In this document: in pieces, positions 38,841-47,371 of the stretch
Layout of the letters: the number at the start of each line of letters is the position of its first letter
How positions within the stretch are numbered: position 1 is the stretch's first letter
Source: Trichococcus ilyis
Lineage (GTDB): Bacteria; Bacillota; Bacilli; Lactobacillales; Aerococcaceae
DNA: 64,000 nt
NCBI RefSeq assembly: GCF_900109135.1
Contig: NZ_FNYT01000001.1
Span: 186,001-250,000 of the forward strand
Direction: 5' to 3'
The notes under the pieces: model-generated
What the model saw: only the letters and a program-made list of their open reading frames with translations
Database searches by the model: none
What the model was told of the DNA's origin: nothing
Position numbers and translations under genes: made by a program

Positions 38841-39041
38841 GTAGCCCACTCCTTCCGCTTTTCCCTTAAGATTATTCCTTCGAGTGCCATTTTTAATGCC
38901 GGTACGTTGATTCCATGTAAGAACATCTTACCGTTTCTTTCTGATTTTGTCGATGTTATTGTTACATTTTCTTGTCAGAATATATTCCACGAGATTTTCC
39001 AAAGGCTGTAGCTGTTGTCATATTTGTCCAATAGCTACAAA

Positions 39042-39070
39042 TTGACAGCGCTTACAAATTGTGATAGATT
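39042..39070 (+). promoter_or_regulatory. Sigma-A promoter of the TPM/PspA pair
   Basis: TTGACA (39042-39047), a 17-nt spacer, then TAGATT (39065-39070), about 40 bases upstream of the start codon. Confidence 0.65.
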
Positions 39071-39111
39071 GACTTTGATGAGGCAATCTATCATATAAGG
39101 AGGTGCAGAAT

Positions 39112-40266
39112 ATGGCAAGAGGAGGCAGTGGCGGTTCACGTGGAGGAGGCGGTTCATTCGGCGGCAGCCGTGGTGGCGGTGGCCGAAGCAGCGGCGGTCG
39201 CGGCAGCTCTTTTGGCGGCGGTTCATTCGGCAGCAGCAAAGGCGGTCGTGGTGGAAGTCGCGGAGGAAGTGGTGGATCATTTGGTGGCGGCGGGTTTAAT
39301 ATCCCCCGTTCCGGTTCGAGTGGCCCGATTTTCCGGAGCGGCCCTATCATCAGAGGCCCCTCATCCGGCGGTCCTATCTTCTCTGGTGGAGGTCCCAGAG
39401 GCGCTCCGGGATGCGGCTTAGGATGCGGCACGATTGCGTTGATAGTGATCATTCTGGCTGTCGTTTTTGGTTTGATTTTTTCTTTCAATTCAGGTTCCTC
39501 TACCTCCAGTTCGGGTGGAGGCAATGAAATCACCCTTTCCACAGTGGAACGGGAGCCCCTTCCGGATGGTTCAGTAACCGAAACTGATTATTATACGGAC
39601 GCGATTGGCTGGATCGGCAACCGGTCGGAATTGACTTCCGGTATGAAGCATTTTTACGAGAAAACTGGCGTGCAACCCTATCTTTACTTGACGGATGACA
39701 TCAACGGATCGACCAATCCTTCGATGGAGGATTTGGAAAGCTTTGCGAACGAAAAGTATGACGAACTTTTTGCGGACGAAGCCCACTTGCTGTTGGTCTT
39801 CTTCGAATATCAGTCCAGCATGTACATGGATTATTATGTTGTCGGTACGCAGGCTGCCACCGTCATCGATACGGAGGCCGGCGATGTCTTGCTCGATTAT
39901 ATCGATTCCTATTACTACGACGACAATAAGACGGACGAAGAATTTTTCAGCCATGCTTTCCGGGATTCTGCGGATCGCATCATGGAAGTGACGCGTTCCC
40001 CGTGGATTACGGTCCTGATCGTATTCGGCGTTGTTGTTCTGCTCGCCCTTCTGTTCTTGTGGTGGCGGCATGCCAAAAAGCAAAAGAATCTGGAGGCTCA
40101 GCAAACCGAAGACATCCTCAAGACGCCGTTGGATACGTTCGGCAACACCGAGGCGGAAGAACTGACAAAAAAATATGATGCCGATGTCCCGCAACAAGCC
40201 GATACGACCGATACCACCCCTACCCCGCAGCCAGAAGACGAAACCAAGGAAGACATGAAACCCTAA
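39112..40266 (+). CDS. Gly/Ser/Arg-rich membrane protein with TPM-like domain
   Basis: 384 aa. Residues 1-100 are an almost pure Gly/Ser/Arg low-complexity segment, followed by a Pro/Gly-rich part and a membrane helix near 105-125 (GTIALIVIILAVVFGLIF). An extracytoplasmic TPM-like domain spans about 150-290 (AIGWIGNRSELTSGMKHFYEKTGVQPYLYLTDD, HLLLVFFEYQSS). A second helix lies near 300-322 (ITVLIVFGVVVLLALLFLWW), and the tail is acidic. It precedes a PspA gene by 13 bases, like ydjH near pspA in Bacillus, suggesting envelope-stress function. ATG at 39112 follows AAGGAGGTGCAGAAT. Confidence 0.8.
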   Translation: MARGGSGGSRGGGGSFGGSRGGGGRSSGGRGSSFGGGSFGSSKGGRGGSRGGSGGSFGGGGFNIPRSGSSGPIFRSGPIIRGPSSGGPIFSGGGPRGAPGCGLGCGTIALIVIILAVVFGLIFSFNSGSSTSSSGGGNEITLSTVEREPLPDGSVTETDYYTDAIGWIGNRSELTSGMKHFYEKTGVQPYLYLTDDINGSTNPSMEDLESFANEKYDELFADEAHLLLVFFEYQSSMYMDYYVVGTQAATVIDTEAGDVLLDYIDSYYYDDNKTDEEFFSHAFRDSADRIMEVTRSPWITVLIVFGVVVLLALLFLWWRHAKKQKNLEAQQTEDILKTPLDTFGNTEAEELTKKYDADVPQQADTTDTTPTPQPEDETKEDMKP

Positions 40267-40279
40267 GGAGGAAACGGAA

Positions 40280-40957
40280 ATGGCAATACTGGAGAGATTT
40301 TCGGATATCATCAGTGCGAACATCAATGCTTTGATCGACAAAATGGAAAATCCGGAAAAGATGATCGACCAATACCTGCGCGACATGATGGAAGATTTGG
40401 CTGAGGTAAAAAGGAGCACGGCCGGCGTCATGGCTGAGGAAACCCGGACTAAACGCTTGGTCGACGAGAACCAGGCCGAAGTCATCAAATATACGGACTA
40501 CGCCAAAAAAGCCTTGGCAGCGGCCAATGAGAACGATGCCCGAATTTTCCTGACCAAAAAGCAGGAATTGGAAAATGTCGGAGCCGGGTTGGCGACCTCA
40601 TACGCTTCGGCACATGAAAATGCCGTCAAAATGCGCCAGATGCACGACAAATTGGCGACCGACATCGAAACGCTCAAATCCCGCCGTGAAATGATCAAAT
40701 CCAAGCTGGCTGTCGCCAAAACCCAGGAAACGCTGAACAAAGCGACGGATTCCATCGCCAGCACGAAAGGTGCTATGAGTTCCTTCGAGCGTATGGAAGA
40801 AAAAGCCGACAAAATGTTGGATGAAGCCAATGCGATGTCAGAGCTGAACATGACGCCAATCGATGAAGCCAAAGCGCTGGAAGAAAAATATGCCAGCCAA
40901 GGATCGGCATCCGTTGAAGATGAACTTGAAAAAATGAAAAAAGATATGGGCTTATAA
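40280..40957 (+). CDS. pspA: PspA/IM30 family protein
   Basis: 225-aa, mostly helical membrane-binding protein of the PspA/Vipp1/LiaH (ESCRT-III-like) family. It starts MAILERFSDIISANINALIDKMENPEKMIDQYLRDM, the classic amphipathic N-terminus. The long central hairpin (about 80-190) is charged and Ala-rich. It assembles on the inner membrane under envelope stress. Co-transcribed with the TPM-like membrane protein and followed by a strong terminator. Confidence 0.93.
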   Translation: MAILERFSDIISANINALIDKMENPEKMIDQYLRDMMEDLAEVKRSTAGVMAEETRTKRLVDENQAEVIKYTDYAKKALAAANENDARIFLTKKQELENVGAGLATSYASAHENAVKMRQMHDKLATDIETLKSRREMIKSKLAVAKTQETLNKATDSIASTKGAMSSFERMEEKADKMLDEANAMSELNMTPIDEAKALEEKYASQGSASVEDELEKMKKDMGL

Positions 40958-40974
40958 CAACCCATATAATTCAA

Positions 40975-41013
40975 AAAAAGTGCACCCTGCCCAGATGGCA
41001 AGGTGCACTTTTT
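40975..41013. terminator. Terminator after pspA
   Basis: AAAAAGTGCACC (40975-40986) pairs with GGTGCACTTTTT (41002-41013); usable on both strands. Confidence 0.88.
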
Positions 41014-41110
41014 GCTGATTTCGCGCAAACGCATTTAGAGGATGTTTCGTGATGGTGAGTACACCTTCGCGTTTGAAATCGTCTCAAAATGCGTTATTTT
41101 GTTGCAGGTG

Positions 41111-41662
41111 TTAAAATCCGAAATCGACGCGTTTGTAAACATTGTTGATGTTCTCCTGGGTGATGTCGATATAGCGGAGCGTGACCGCCTGCGATGAATG
41201 CTGAAAGATGGTCTGGAGCAGGGAAATGTCGACGCCCTGCTTATAGGAATGATAGCCGAAGCTCTTGCGCAGCGAGTGGGCACTCAAGGTGATGCCGATC
41301 ATATCCCCCGCACGCGCGATGATGCGATGCGCCTGCGTGCGCTTGATGTGGCTGTGCTTGTCGGCATTGGAATAGAACAAATAATCCGTTGCAGTCAGGC
41401 CTTCCCTTTTTACATAGTCCGAAATGGATTGCTTCAAACGGTCATGGATGGCCAGTTCTTTCTTCTTGCCCGTTTTCATCTCGACGATCTGGTACGACTC
41501 TTTCCCCAAAACTTGCCCTACCTTCACGTTCAGGATATCGCTGATGCGCAAACCGGTCCGAATGGCATACTCCAGCAGCAGGCGATTTTTCGAATAAGGT
41601 GGATAAACATCCATCAATGTTTGGATTTGGCTGATGTCTTTGATTGCATGGGTGGTATTCAC
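41111..41662 (-). CDS. Tyrosine recombinase, catalytic core only
   Basis: 183-aa site-specific recombinase/integrase. All catalytic residues can be found: Arg in TGLRISDIL (about residue 39), Lys in KTGKKKELAI, His-x-x-Arg in AHSLRKSFGYH (about 128-131), His in IFQHSSQAVTLRYI (about 153), and Tyr in the same segment (LRYIDI, about 163). The N-terminal SAM-like core-binding domain of XerC/D and phage integrases is missing, and no other mobile-element gene is near. Starts at GTG 41662 behind AGAGGACA. Confidence 0.87.
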   Translation of the reverse strand: MNTTHAIKDISQIQTLMDVYPPYSKNRLLLEYAIRTGLRISDILNVKVGQVLGKESYQIVEMKTGKKKELAIHDRLKQSISDYVKREGLTATDYLFYSNADKHSHIKRTQAHRIIARAGDMIGITLSAHSLRKSFGYHSYKQGVDISLLQTIFQHSSQAVTLRYIDITQENINNVYKRVDFGF

Positions 41663-41970
41663 AGAAATGTCCTCTTGTTTCCTCTATATTTATTCCCGCT
41701 GAAATCGCGGTATTTTTTGCAGATTCCGATAAAAAAAGCATACCATTTCGGCATTGATAAATCAACGTTTCCTGAGGAACACAATTATACATGTGTTCCC
41801 TCTTTTGGTGTCCATTTCCATCATTCTGCAGGCTGCAGAAACGTCTTTTCAGACGGTTTCGGGCGCGACTGCGGCCAACTGTGCGCGAAATGATGTGACA
41901 AGCTCTTTTTGAGGAATGCTTTGACTTTGTGTTGACTAAACTTCATAATAAATTAAAGAAATCATAATAC
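41663..41970. other. Intergenic region between integrase and DUF1002 gene
   Basis: No gene recognised. A hairpin, GAGGAACACA (41774-41783) with TGTGTTCC-CTC (41792-41802), followed by TTTTGG, may be a relic terminator or a recombination-site arm. A short palindrome CTGCAGGCTGCAG lies near 41827-41839. Confidence 0.35.
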
Positions 41971-41971
41971 T

Positions 41972-42013
41972 TTTCGTAGTCTATCTTTGATACAATGCTA
42001 GCAAGCTACGAAA
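41972..42013 (+). promoter_or_regulatory. Promoter with operator-like inverted repeat before the DUF1002 gene
   Basis: TTTCGTAG (41972-41979) and CTACGAAA (42006-42013) flank a -10-like TACAAT at 41991-41996. The symmetry around the presumed transcription start suggests a repressor site or a 5' UTR hairpin. Confidence 0.4.
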
Positions 42014-42029
42014 GAAAGAAGGTTAAAGC

Positions 42030-42998
42030 ATGAAACTGAAAAAAATGATGACAGTAGGTCTGGCTTCGTTGACCCTGTTAGGCGTTACCGCTCCGGCAGT
42101 ATTCGCCGATAAAATCGCAATCGAACCAATCTTCACTTACGGAGAAAGTCTTACTGCCGCTCAGCTTGAGGAAACACGGGAAACACTCGGAGTAGCCGAG
42201 GGTACGAATGAGTTGGTCGTGGCTGTCAGTGAATTGAACGGCTTGCTGCAGGACTCTTACCCTTACAACCAAGTCTATTCCAGCACGTACATCACCCCAG
42301 CGGACAGCGATGGTGCTGTTTCGGTGGAAATCCTGACGCCTGAAACGATTACGGCAATCACGGAAGCGCAATACAAAAATGCCGCAATCACAGCCGGCGC
42401 AGTCGACGTGGACATCAAAGTAGCATCTGCAGTCAAAGTGGACGGATCCGGGGCATTGGCCGGTGTTTACAAAGCTTTCGCCGATGCAGGCAGCACGTTG
42501 GATGCAGCAGCTGTGGAAGTCGCCCAGGAAGAACTGGCTGTGACTTCTGCTGTGACCGAAGAGAATCAAGCCAACAGCGGCTATTCGGATGAATTGATGA
42601 ACGCGGCGATCGTGGAAATGAAACAGGACATCCAGGAAGCCAAGGATGCGAACAACGGCACCCTCAGCGCGGATGAAATCCGCCAAATCGTCGAGGATGT
42701 GCTGAAGAACTACAACCTTGACAGCATCCTGTCCGCAGACAACATTGCGAACATCCAGAACCTGATGATCAATTTCGGCGACATCAACCTGACAATCGAG
42801 CAAAAGGAACAGATTGCTGCCTTCGGCGAAGAACTGCAGGCAACTGGCGGGAAATTGTTCGAGCAGGCAAAAACAGCCTGGAGCAATGTCGATCAGGAAC
42901 AGTTGAAAGAAGACAGCATGGGCATCTGGGAATCCATCGTCCAATTCTTCACCAACCTTTTCGGCGGGAATGACAGCACAACGACTGAAACCGAATAA
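42030..42998 (+). CDS. Secreted DUF1002 protein
   Basis: 322 aa. The signal peptide is residues 1-26 (KKMMTVGLASLTLLGVTAPAVFA). It then matches the DUF1002 family: TYGESLTAAQLEETRETLGV, YNQVYSSTYITPADS, and a long helical C-terminal part (ADEIRQIVEDVLKNYNLD, WESIVQFFTNLFGG). The function is unknown; members are secreted or wall-associated in Firmicutes. The start is ATG at 42030, preceded by AAAGAAGG. Confidence 0.85.
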   Translation: MKLKKMMTVGLASLTLLGVTAPAVFADKIAIEPIFTYGESLTAAQLEETRETLGVAEGTNELVVAVSELNGLLQDSYPYNQVYSSTYITPADSDGAVSVEILTPETITAITEAQYKNAAITAGAVDVDIKVASAVKVDGSGALAGVYKAFADAGSTLDAAAVEVAQEELAVTSAVTEENQANSGYSDELMNAAIVEMKQDIQEAKDANNGTLSADEIRQIVEDVLKNYNLDSILSADNIANIQNLMINFGDINLTIEQKEQIAAFGEELQATGGKLFEQAKTAWSNVDQEQLKEDSMGIWESIVQFFTNLFGGNDSTTTETE

Positions 42999-43023
42999 CT
43001 GACGCATCGCTAACAACGTTAAA

Positions 43024-43065
43024 AAGAAGCCTCCCTTGCTGCATTCGCGGCCAGGAAGGCTTCTT
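43024..43065 (+). terminator. Terminator-like hairpin after the DUF1002 gene
   Basis: AAGAAGCCTCC pairs with GG-AAGGCTTCTT (ends about 43064). The T-run is short. Confidence 0.5.
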
Positions 43066-43182
43066 GCTCTGTAGGGGCTCGTTTGAAATTCAACAAAGCA
43101 GTTCCCTATCATTCTAAAAAAACAATTTGCATGTTCTCATCTTGAATGGATACTGATGCATGAATCGAAAGGAGGATACTAT

Positions 43183-43899
43183 ATGATGGAACTTCCCTTT
43201 TTGCTTGTCCTCTTTTTTGCGGTGGCCTATTTCACCTTTTCCAGCCGAGGCGTGCTTGCGTATACGTTCGGCATCTACCTGGACCTTCCCAACGTCATCA
43301 TCCACGAATGCGGCCATGCACTTACGGCGCGTTTGTGGGGCGGCAGCATCCAGTCGATTAAATTCAACGTCCTGCCCTCGATTGTCAAAAGCGGCGGCGT
43401 TCTCGGCGTAGCAGAAATCGGCTACCGCAGCCGGTTGGGAATGTTTTTCAGCCTATTGGGCGGTTACGTATCGCAAGCGCTGTTCTTTGTTGTGATGGCT
43501 TATCTGTATCTGCTGGGACAACTGCTGTGGATCATCCCGCTCTTTTTGGGCATTTACCTGCTAACAAATTTGTTGGCGCAAGAGAAAAGCCTTTGGCAGA
43601 ACCTGATCATCCTGATTATGATCGGAACTACCGTACTGCTTTACCGGAATAACTACAGCGTTCTGTTGCGCATTTACCAATCGGTAGATGTCATCACAGT
43701 CGGTTTTGTCATCTGGTACTTGCTCGGATTGGCGCACCAATTTTTCATCGTATTGCTTTTGAAAACAGACAGCCAATGGGACGGAACCGCCTTGGCGACT
43801 AGGACGTTTATCCCTACCGTCATCTGGAAAGGTGTCTTTCTGCTTGCCATGGGTGGAGCCTATTTCACTCCCATATGGCTGCAGTTATTAGTGATTTGA
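43183..43899 (+). CDS. M50-like membrane metalloprotease
   Basis: 238-aa polytopic membrane protein with a zinc-protease motif HECGH at about residues 45-49 (NVIIHECGHALTARLWGG), inside or next to a membrane helix as in site-2 proteases of family M50. About six hydrophobic segments follow. No PDZ domain and no clear second NPDG-type motif is seen, so the substrate cannot be inferred. ATG at 43183 follows AAAGGAGGATACT; a second ATG is adjacent. Confidence 0.78.
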   Translation: MMELPFLLVLFFAVAYFTFSSRGVLAYTFGIYLDLPNVIIHECGHALTARLWGGSIQSIKFNVLPSIVKSGGVLGVAEIGYRSRLGMFFSLLGGYVSQALFFVVMAYLYLLGQLLWIIPLFLGIYLLTNLLAQEKSLWQNLIILIMIGTTVLLYRNNYSVLLRIYQSVDVITVGFVIWYLLGLAHQFFIVLLLKTDSQWDGTALATRTFIPTVIWKGVFLLAMGGAYFTPIWLQLLVI

Positions 43900-43911
43900 T
43901 TTCAGACAATC

Positions 43912-43958
43912 AAAAAAAACTGACGCAGTGCCTGCTCGATGGCGTTGCGTCAGCTTTT
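43912..43958. terminator. Bidirectional terminator
   Basis: CTGACGCA (43920-43927) with TGCGTCAG (43946-43953), flanked by an A-run on the left and a T-run on the right; it separates converging genes. Confidence 0.82.
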
Positions 43959-43967
43959 TCGTTGGTT

Positions 43968-44348
43968 TTATTGCTGGGACAGCCGCGCTTCGATCTTAGT
44001 GATGTCCGCCAAATCTTTTTCTCTGCCCAATTGCTGCTTCATCACAATGATAGATTCCAGGCTCGCGACCGGAACTCCTTCGACCATCGTGATTACACCG
44101 GTGTGCCAGTCCTCGAAAATTTCCACGTCATCGCTGAAGACCACTTTGCGGGCAAAAGCGCCTTGTTTGATCGGGAATCCTTGAGCCGCTAAAGCTTGGA
44201 ACGCTTCCTTCGTGCAGCTGATGTCGATATCTTTTGTCTCCTCTTTAATGCCATGCATAACCAGCGCCGTCCCGGTGATGACGCAATAGTCTCCCGGCTG
44301 CAACGGTAGCGCCGAGACGCTTTCCTTGATCGTTTCTTTTCGGAACAT
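43968..44348 (-). CDS. Nucleotidyltransferase-fold protein
   Basis: 126-aa protein. CVITGTALVMHGIKEETKDIDISC (about residues 21-45) resembles the nucleotidyltransferase superfamily pattern G-S/T-x(n)-D-x-D, as in MNT and AbiEii-like proteins. Only the first part of the fold is present, with a later FEDWHTGVITMVEGVPVASLESIIVMKQQLGREKDLADI typical of such families. It is single, without a HEPN or AbiEi-type partner. ATG at 44348 follows AAGGAGTGAAGGAC. Confidence 0.65.
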   Translation of the reverse strand: MFRKETIKESVSALPLQPGDYCVITGTALVMHGIKEETKDIDISCTKEAFQALAAQGFPIKQGAFARKVVFSDDVEIFEDWHTGVITMVEGVPVASLESIIVMKQQLGREKDLADITKIEARLSQQ

Positions 44349-44423
44349 GTCCTTCACTCCTTGCTTGTTCATCCAGCAATCATTATAGCACGCACTGCAT
44401 TCATATTTTCGTAGCGAAGTCAA

Positions 44424-44472
44424 AAAAAGCCGAGCCAACGAACATTTTCTGTGCTCGTTGGCCCGGCTTTTC
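44424..44472. terminator. Terminator of lysA
   Basis: A long stem of AAAAGCCGAGCCAACGA (about 44426-44442) with TCGTTGGCCCGGCTTTT (about 44455-44471), one mismatch, and T-runs on both strands. Confidence 0.88.
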
Positions 44473-44483
44473 TTTGTTTCCGT

Positions 44484-45749
44484 TTATTTAACGTCCTTAA
44501 AAAGGCCCGTAAAGTCAAAGGTTGCGAAGTAATCCGCAGGCGTTTCCGCGCGACGGATCATTTCCGTGCCTCCGTCTTCCTTCAAAAGGATTTCAGCCGA
44601 ACGCAATTTCCCGTTGTAGTTGTAGCCCATCGAGAAGCCATGCGCACCGGTGTCATGGATCACGACCAGGTCGCCGATGTCGATTTTCGGCAGCATCCGG
44701 TTGATGGCGAATTTGTCGTTGTTCTCGCATAAACCGCCCGTCACATCATACATGTGGTCCGCTGGTTGCTCTTCTTTACCCATCACAGTGATGTGGTGAT
44801 AAGCACCATACATCGTCGGACGCATCAGATTGACCGCGCTGGCATCCAGACCGATATAATCTTTATAGATATGCTTTTCATGGATGGCTGTTGCCACCAA
44901 GCAACCGTATGGTCCCAACATGTATCTGCCAAGCTCCGTATAGATCGCCACATCGCCCATGCCGGCAGGCACCAAGATCTCTTCGAATGCCTTGCGGACA
45001 CCTTCGCCGATTTTCGCTACATCCGCAGCTTTCTGGTCAGGAAGGTACGGGATGCCGATTCCGCCTGATAGGTTGATGAAAGTGATATCCGCGCCCGTTT
45101 CTTCCTTCAGTTCGACGGCGGTCTGGAAGAGGATGCCTGCCAGGATCGGATAGTACTCATCCGCTACGTTGTTGCTGGCCAGGAAAGAATGCAGACCGAA
45201 GTGTTTCACGCCTTTTGCCATCAATTTTTTGAAGCCTTCCGTCAATTGTGGACGGGTGAAGCCGTATTTTGCGTCTTCGGGTTTGTCCATGATTTCGTTA
45301 TTGATCGTGAACTCGCCGCCAGGATTGAAGCGGCAGCTGATCGTTTCCGGCAGTCCGGCAGCATCCTCCAGGAAATCGATGTGGGTGATGTCGTCCAGAT
45401 TTATTGTCGCATTCAGCTTGCGGGCGAGCTGGAAGTCTTCCTTAGGCGTTACGTTCGAGGAGAACATGATTTCATCGCCTGTGAAGCCGAGCGCATCGGA
45501 CATCAACAACTCTGTGTATGTCGAACAGTCGACGCCGCAGCCCTCTTCCTTCAGGATCTGAAGGATGGCCGGTGTCGGTGTTGCCTTCACGGCGAAGTAT
45601 TCCTTGAAGCCTTTGTTCCAGGCGAAAGCCGCATTCAATTTGCGGGCATTCTCGCGGATGCCTTTTTCATCATATAAATGGAAGGGTGTCGGATACTGTT
45701 GGACGATTTCTTCCAATTGCTCTTTTTCAACAAATACTTTTTTTGTCAT
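44484..45749 (-). CDS. lysA: Diaminopimelate decarboxylase LysA
   Basis: 421-aa fold-III PLP enzyme that makes L-lysine. The PLP lysine is in KEYFAVKATPTPAIL near residue 54. The glycine loop is NLSGGIGIPY, the substrate Cys region is VTGGLCENNDKFA near 347, and GAHGFSMGYNYNG follows. It overlaps the upstream TrmB-type regulator by 4 bases (minus strand), so the pair is one transcription unit. No other lysine genes are nearby. Confidence 0.92.
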   Translation of the reverse strand: MTKKVFVEKEQLEEIVQQYPTPFHLYDEKGIRENARKLNAAFAWNKGFKEYFAVKATPTPAILQILKEEGCGVDCSTYTELLMSDALGFTGDEIMFSSNVTPKEDFQLARKLNATINLDDITHIDFLEDAAGLPETISCRFNPGGEFTINNEIMDKPEDAKYGFTRPQLTEGFKKLMAKGVKHFGLHSFLASNNVADEYYPILAGILFQTAVELKEETGADITFINLSGGIGIPYLPDQKAADVAKIGEGVRKAFEEILVPAGMGDVAIYTELGRYMLGPYGCLVATAIHEKHIYKDYIGLDASAVNLMRPTMYGAYHHITVMGKEEQPADHMYDVTGGLCENNDKFAINRMLPKIDIGDLVVIHDTGAHGFSMGYNYNGKLRSAEILLKEDGGTEMIRRAETPADYFATFDFTGLFKDVK

Positions 45750-46450
45750 TTCGCTTCAATTCCTCTCATCATTTCGACTACTTTGATTTCGTTCTGCAAC
45801 GATTCTTTCAACAAATCAACTACATTTTTCTTGCCGGAGTACAGACAGGTGGAAAACTCCCCCTCATCGATGTCTCCGGTCAGAACGATCGTGGAATCCA
45901 CGATGATCCTGACTTGCTTCTTCGGTTTGTTCAGCAGATGGACAGTCATCCCGTCCTCCGGGAACGGCGTATCGGTTATGACGACCATTTTGATGCCGCG
46001 CAGATGTGCTGCCTGCATTTCCGGCAAAAGGGCCGGCAGGATATTTCCGGAAATGGACAAGTATACGCGGGATTTCGATTCGGAAATCATATTGCGCATT
46101 TTGTCCATGATGCGGTGTTCGCCTGTGATGGTTATGTAACCTTCGGCGTCTTCTCTCCTTTGGGGGATGTTCTTTATCAATTCCTGCTTCGTTTCCTGAA
46201 GGGAGCGGATTTTGTTTCCGCAAAACTCTTCCACTGGAACCGGGGTGTATCGGGTCGTCTCGCCTTCGATGATGAAGGCTGCTCCTTTTTCGACCAGCGA
46301 AGCCAAGGATGCATAGGCGTTCGAGCGTGAAATGCCGGTTACTTTCGATACTTCATAGCCGTTCAGGTCCCCATCTGCAAGCAAAGTCAGGTAGATGGTC
46401 GCTTCATGCCTGGTCAGATTAAATCGCGTCAACAATTCTGTGTTATCCAC
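45746..46450 (-). CDS. TrmB-family transcriptional regulator
   Basis: 234 aa. The N-terminal winged-helix domain of the TrmB type (LLTRFNLTRHEATIYLTLLADGDLNGYEVSKVTGISRSNAYASLASLVEKGAAF) is followed by a C-terminal PLD-like effector domain (about 90-230; MRNMISESKSRVYLSISGNILPALLPEMQAAHLRGIKMVVIT). The start is set at GTG 46450 because GAGAGGG lies upstream; the frame is open further up without a ribosome binding site. It is translationally coupled to lysA, so it may sense lysine or another metabolite and regulate its own operon. Confidence 0.82.
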   Translation of the reverse strand: MDNTELLTRFNLTRHEATIYLTLLADGDLNGYEVSKVTGISRSNAYASLASLVEKGAAFIIEGETTRYTPVPVEEFCGNKIRSLQETKQELIKNIPQRREDAEGYITITGEHRIMDKMRNMISESKSRVYLSISGNILPALLPEMQAAHLRGIKMVVITDTPFPEDGMTVHLLNKPKKQVRIIVDSTIVLTGDIDEGEFSTCLYSGKKNVVDLLKESLQNEIKVVEMMRGIEAK

Positions 46451-46514
46451 TGAATGAACCCTCTCATTCCATGTGTTTTCTGTTTTTTCATCAGTAGTAT
46501 TACTGCATAGGAAC

Positions 46515-46543
46515 ACTATATACCATTTCTGTTTTCTTGTCTA
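46515..46543 (-). promoter_or_regulatory. Sigma-A promoter of the TrmB-lysA operon
   Basis: On the minus strand, TAGACA (46543-46538), a 17-nt spacer, then TATAGT (46520-46515), about 65 bases upstream of the GTG start. Confidence 0.6.
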
Positions 46544-46607
46544 TTTCTAATCCTTTCTTCATGGAAAATTTATCGTTCCGGATTTGCGCGATGCAATCTT
46601 GCAGGCA

Positions 46608-47225
46608 TCAAACATGGTGATGGCTGTAATGCTCAACCAGGTCCCCCAGCATATCGGTGGCGATATCGTTCTGGCCCCCACGCGGCACGATGATATCGGC
46701 CTGGACTTTGGAAGGCTCGATGAAGGCATCGTGCATCGGTTTGACGGTAGTCAGATAGCGGGCGATCGTACTTTCATACGTGCTGTTCCGCTCACGGATA
46801 TCCCGTTCGATCCGTCTGATCAGGCGGATGTCCGGTTCAGCATCTACAAATATTTTGATGTCGATCATGGAAACCAACTTGGGAATGGCCAAAATCAGAA
46901 TCCCTTCCAGGATGACGACAGGCTTCGACTCGATGGGGGTGGTCTTTTCCGAACGCGATTGGACACCAAAATCATAGATCGGCGCTTCGATGTCCTGGCC
47001 TGATCGGAGCTTGGACAAATCCGCTATCAGCAATTCATTATCGAAAGCGTTCGGATGATCGAGATTCAGGTTTACGCGTTCTTCTATGCTCAGATGCGTC
47101 TGATCCTTGTAATACCAATCCTGCGACACATAGACGACATTTTCTTTTCCCAGTCTTTTCGCGATCGTTTTTGCTACAGTTGTTTTGCCGGCTCCCGACC
47201 CTCCGGTTATCCCGATGATGATCAT
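46608..47225 (-). CDS. udk: Uridine kinase Udk
   Basis: 205-aa P-loop nucleoside kinase of pyrimidine salvage (uridine/cytidine to UMP/CMP). Walker A is GITGGSGAGKTTVAKTIA at residues 5-22, followed by VSQDWYYKD, LDHPNAFDNELL, VVILEGILIL and RLIRRIERDIRERN. Lid and substrate residues are present and the length is normal. The start follows GGGGACGATAAAG. Confidence 0.93.
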   Translation of the reverse strand: MIIIGITGGSGAGKTTVAKTIAKRLGKENVVYVSQDWYYKDQTHLSIEERVNLNLDHPNAFDNELLIADLSKLRSGQDIEAPIYDFGVQSRSEKTTPIESKPVVILEGILILAIPKLVSMIDIKIFVDAEPDIRLIRRIERDIRERNSTYESTIARYLTTVKPMHDAFIEPSKVQADIIVPRGGQNDIATDMLGDLVEHYSHHHV

Positions 47226-47313
47226 CTTTATCGTCCCCTGTCATATGTTGGTTGCGTCTTCTACATCCATTATAAGCTTTTGCCGGATCTTAGGCGAACG
47301 CGAGCAGGCCAAA

Positions 47314-47355
47314 AAGGAAACAAGAATCTGCATCTGGGCAGACTCCCGTTTCCTT
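47314..47355 (-). terminator. Terminator of the AEC transporter gene
   Basis: AAGGAAAC (47314-47321) with GTTTCCTT (47348-47355); on the minus strand the stem is followed by TTTTTGG. Confidence 0.65.
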
Positions 47356-47371
47356 GGCTGAAATGAAAGAT

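Noticed and set aside
38969-39500. Pro-rich minus-strand ORF (39018-39542) opposite the Gly/Ser/Arg-rich gene
   Set aside because: The Pro-rich translation is the antisense reading of Gly codons; the plus-strand frame has the promoter, AAGGAGG site and a recognisable TPM-like domain.
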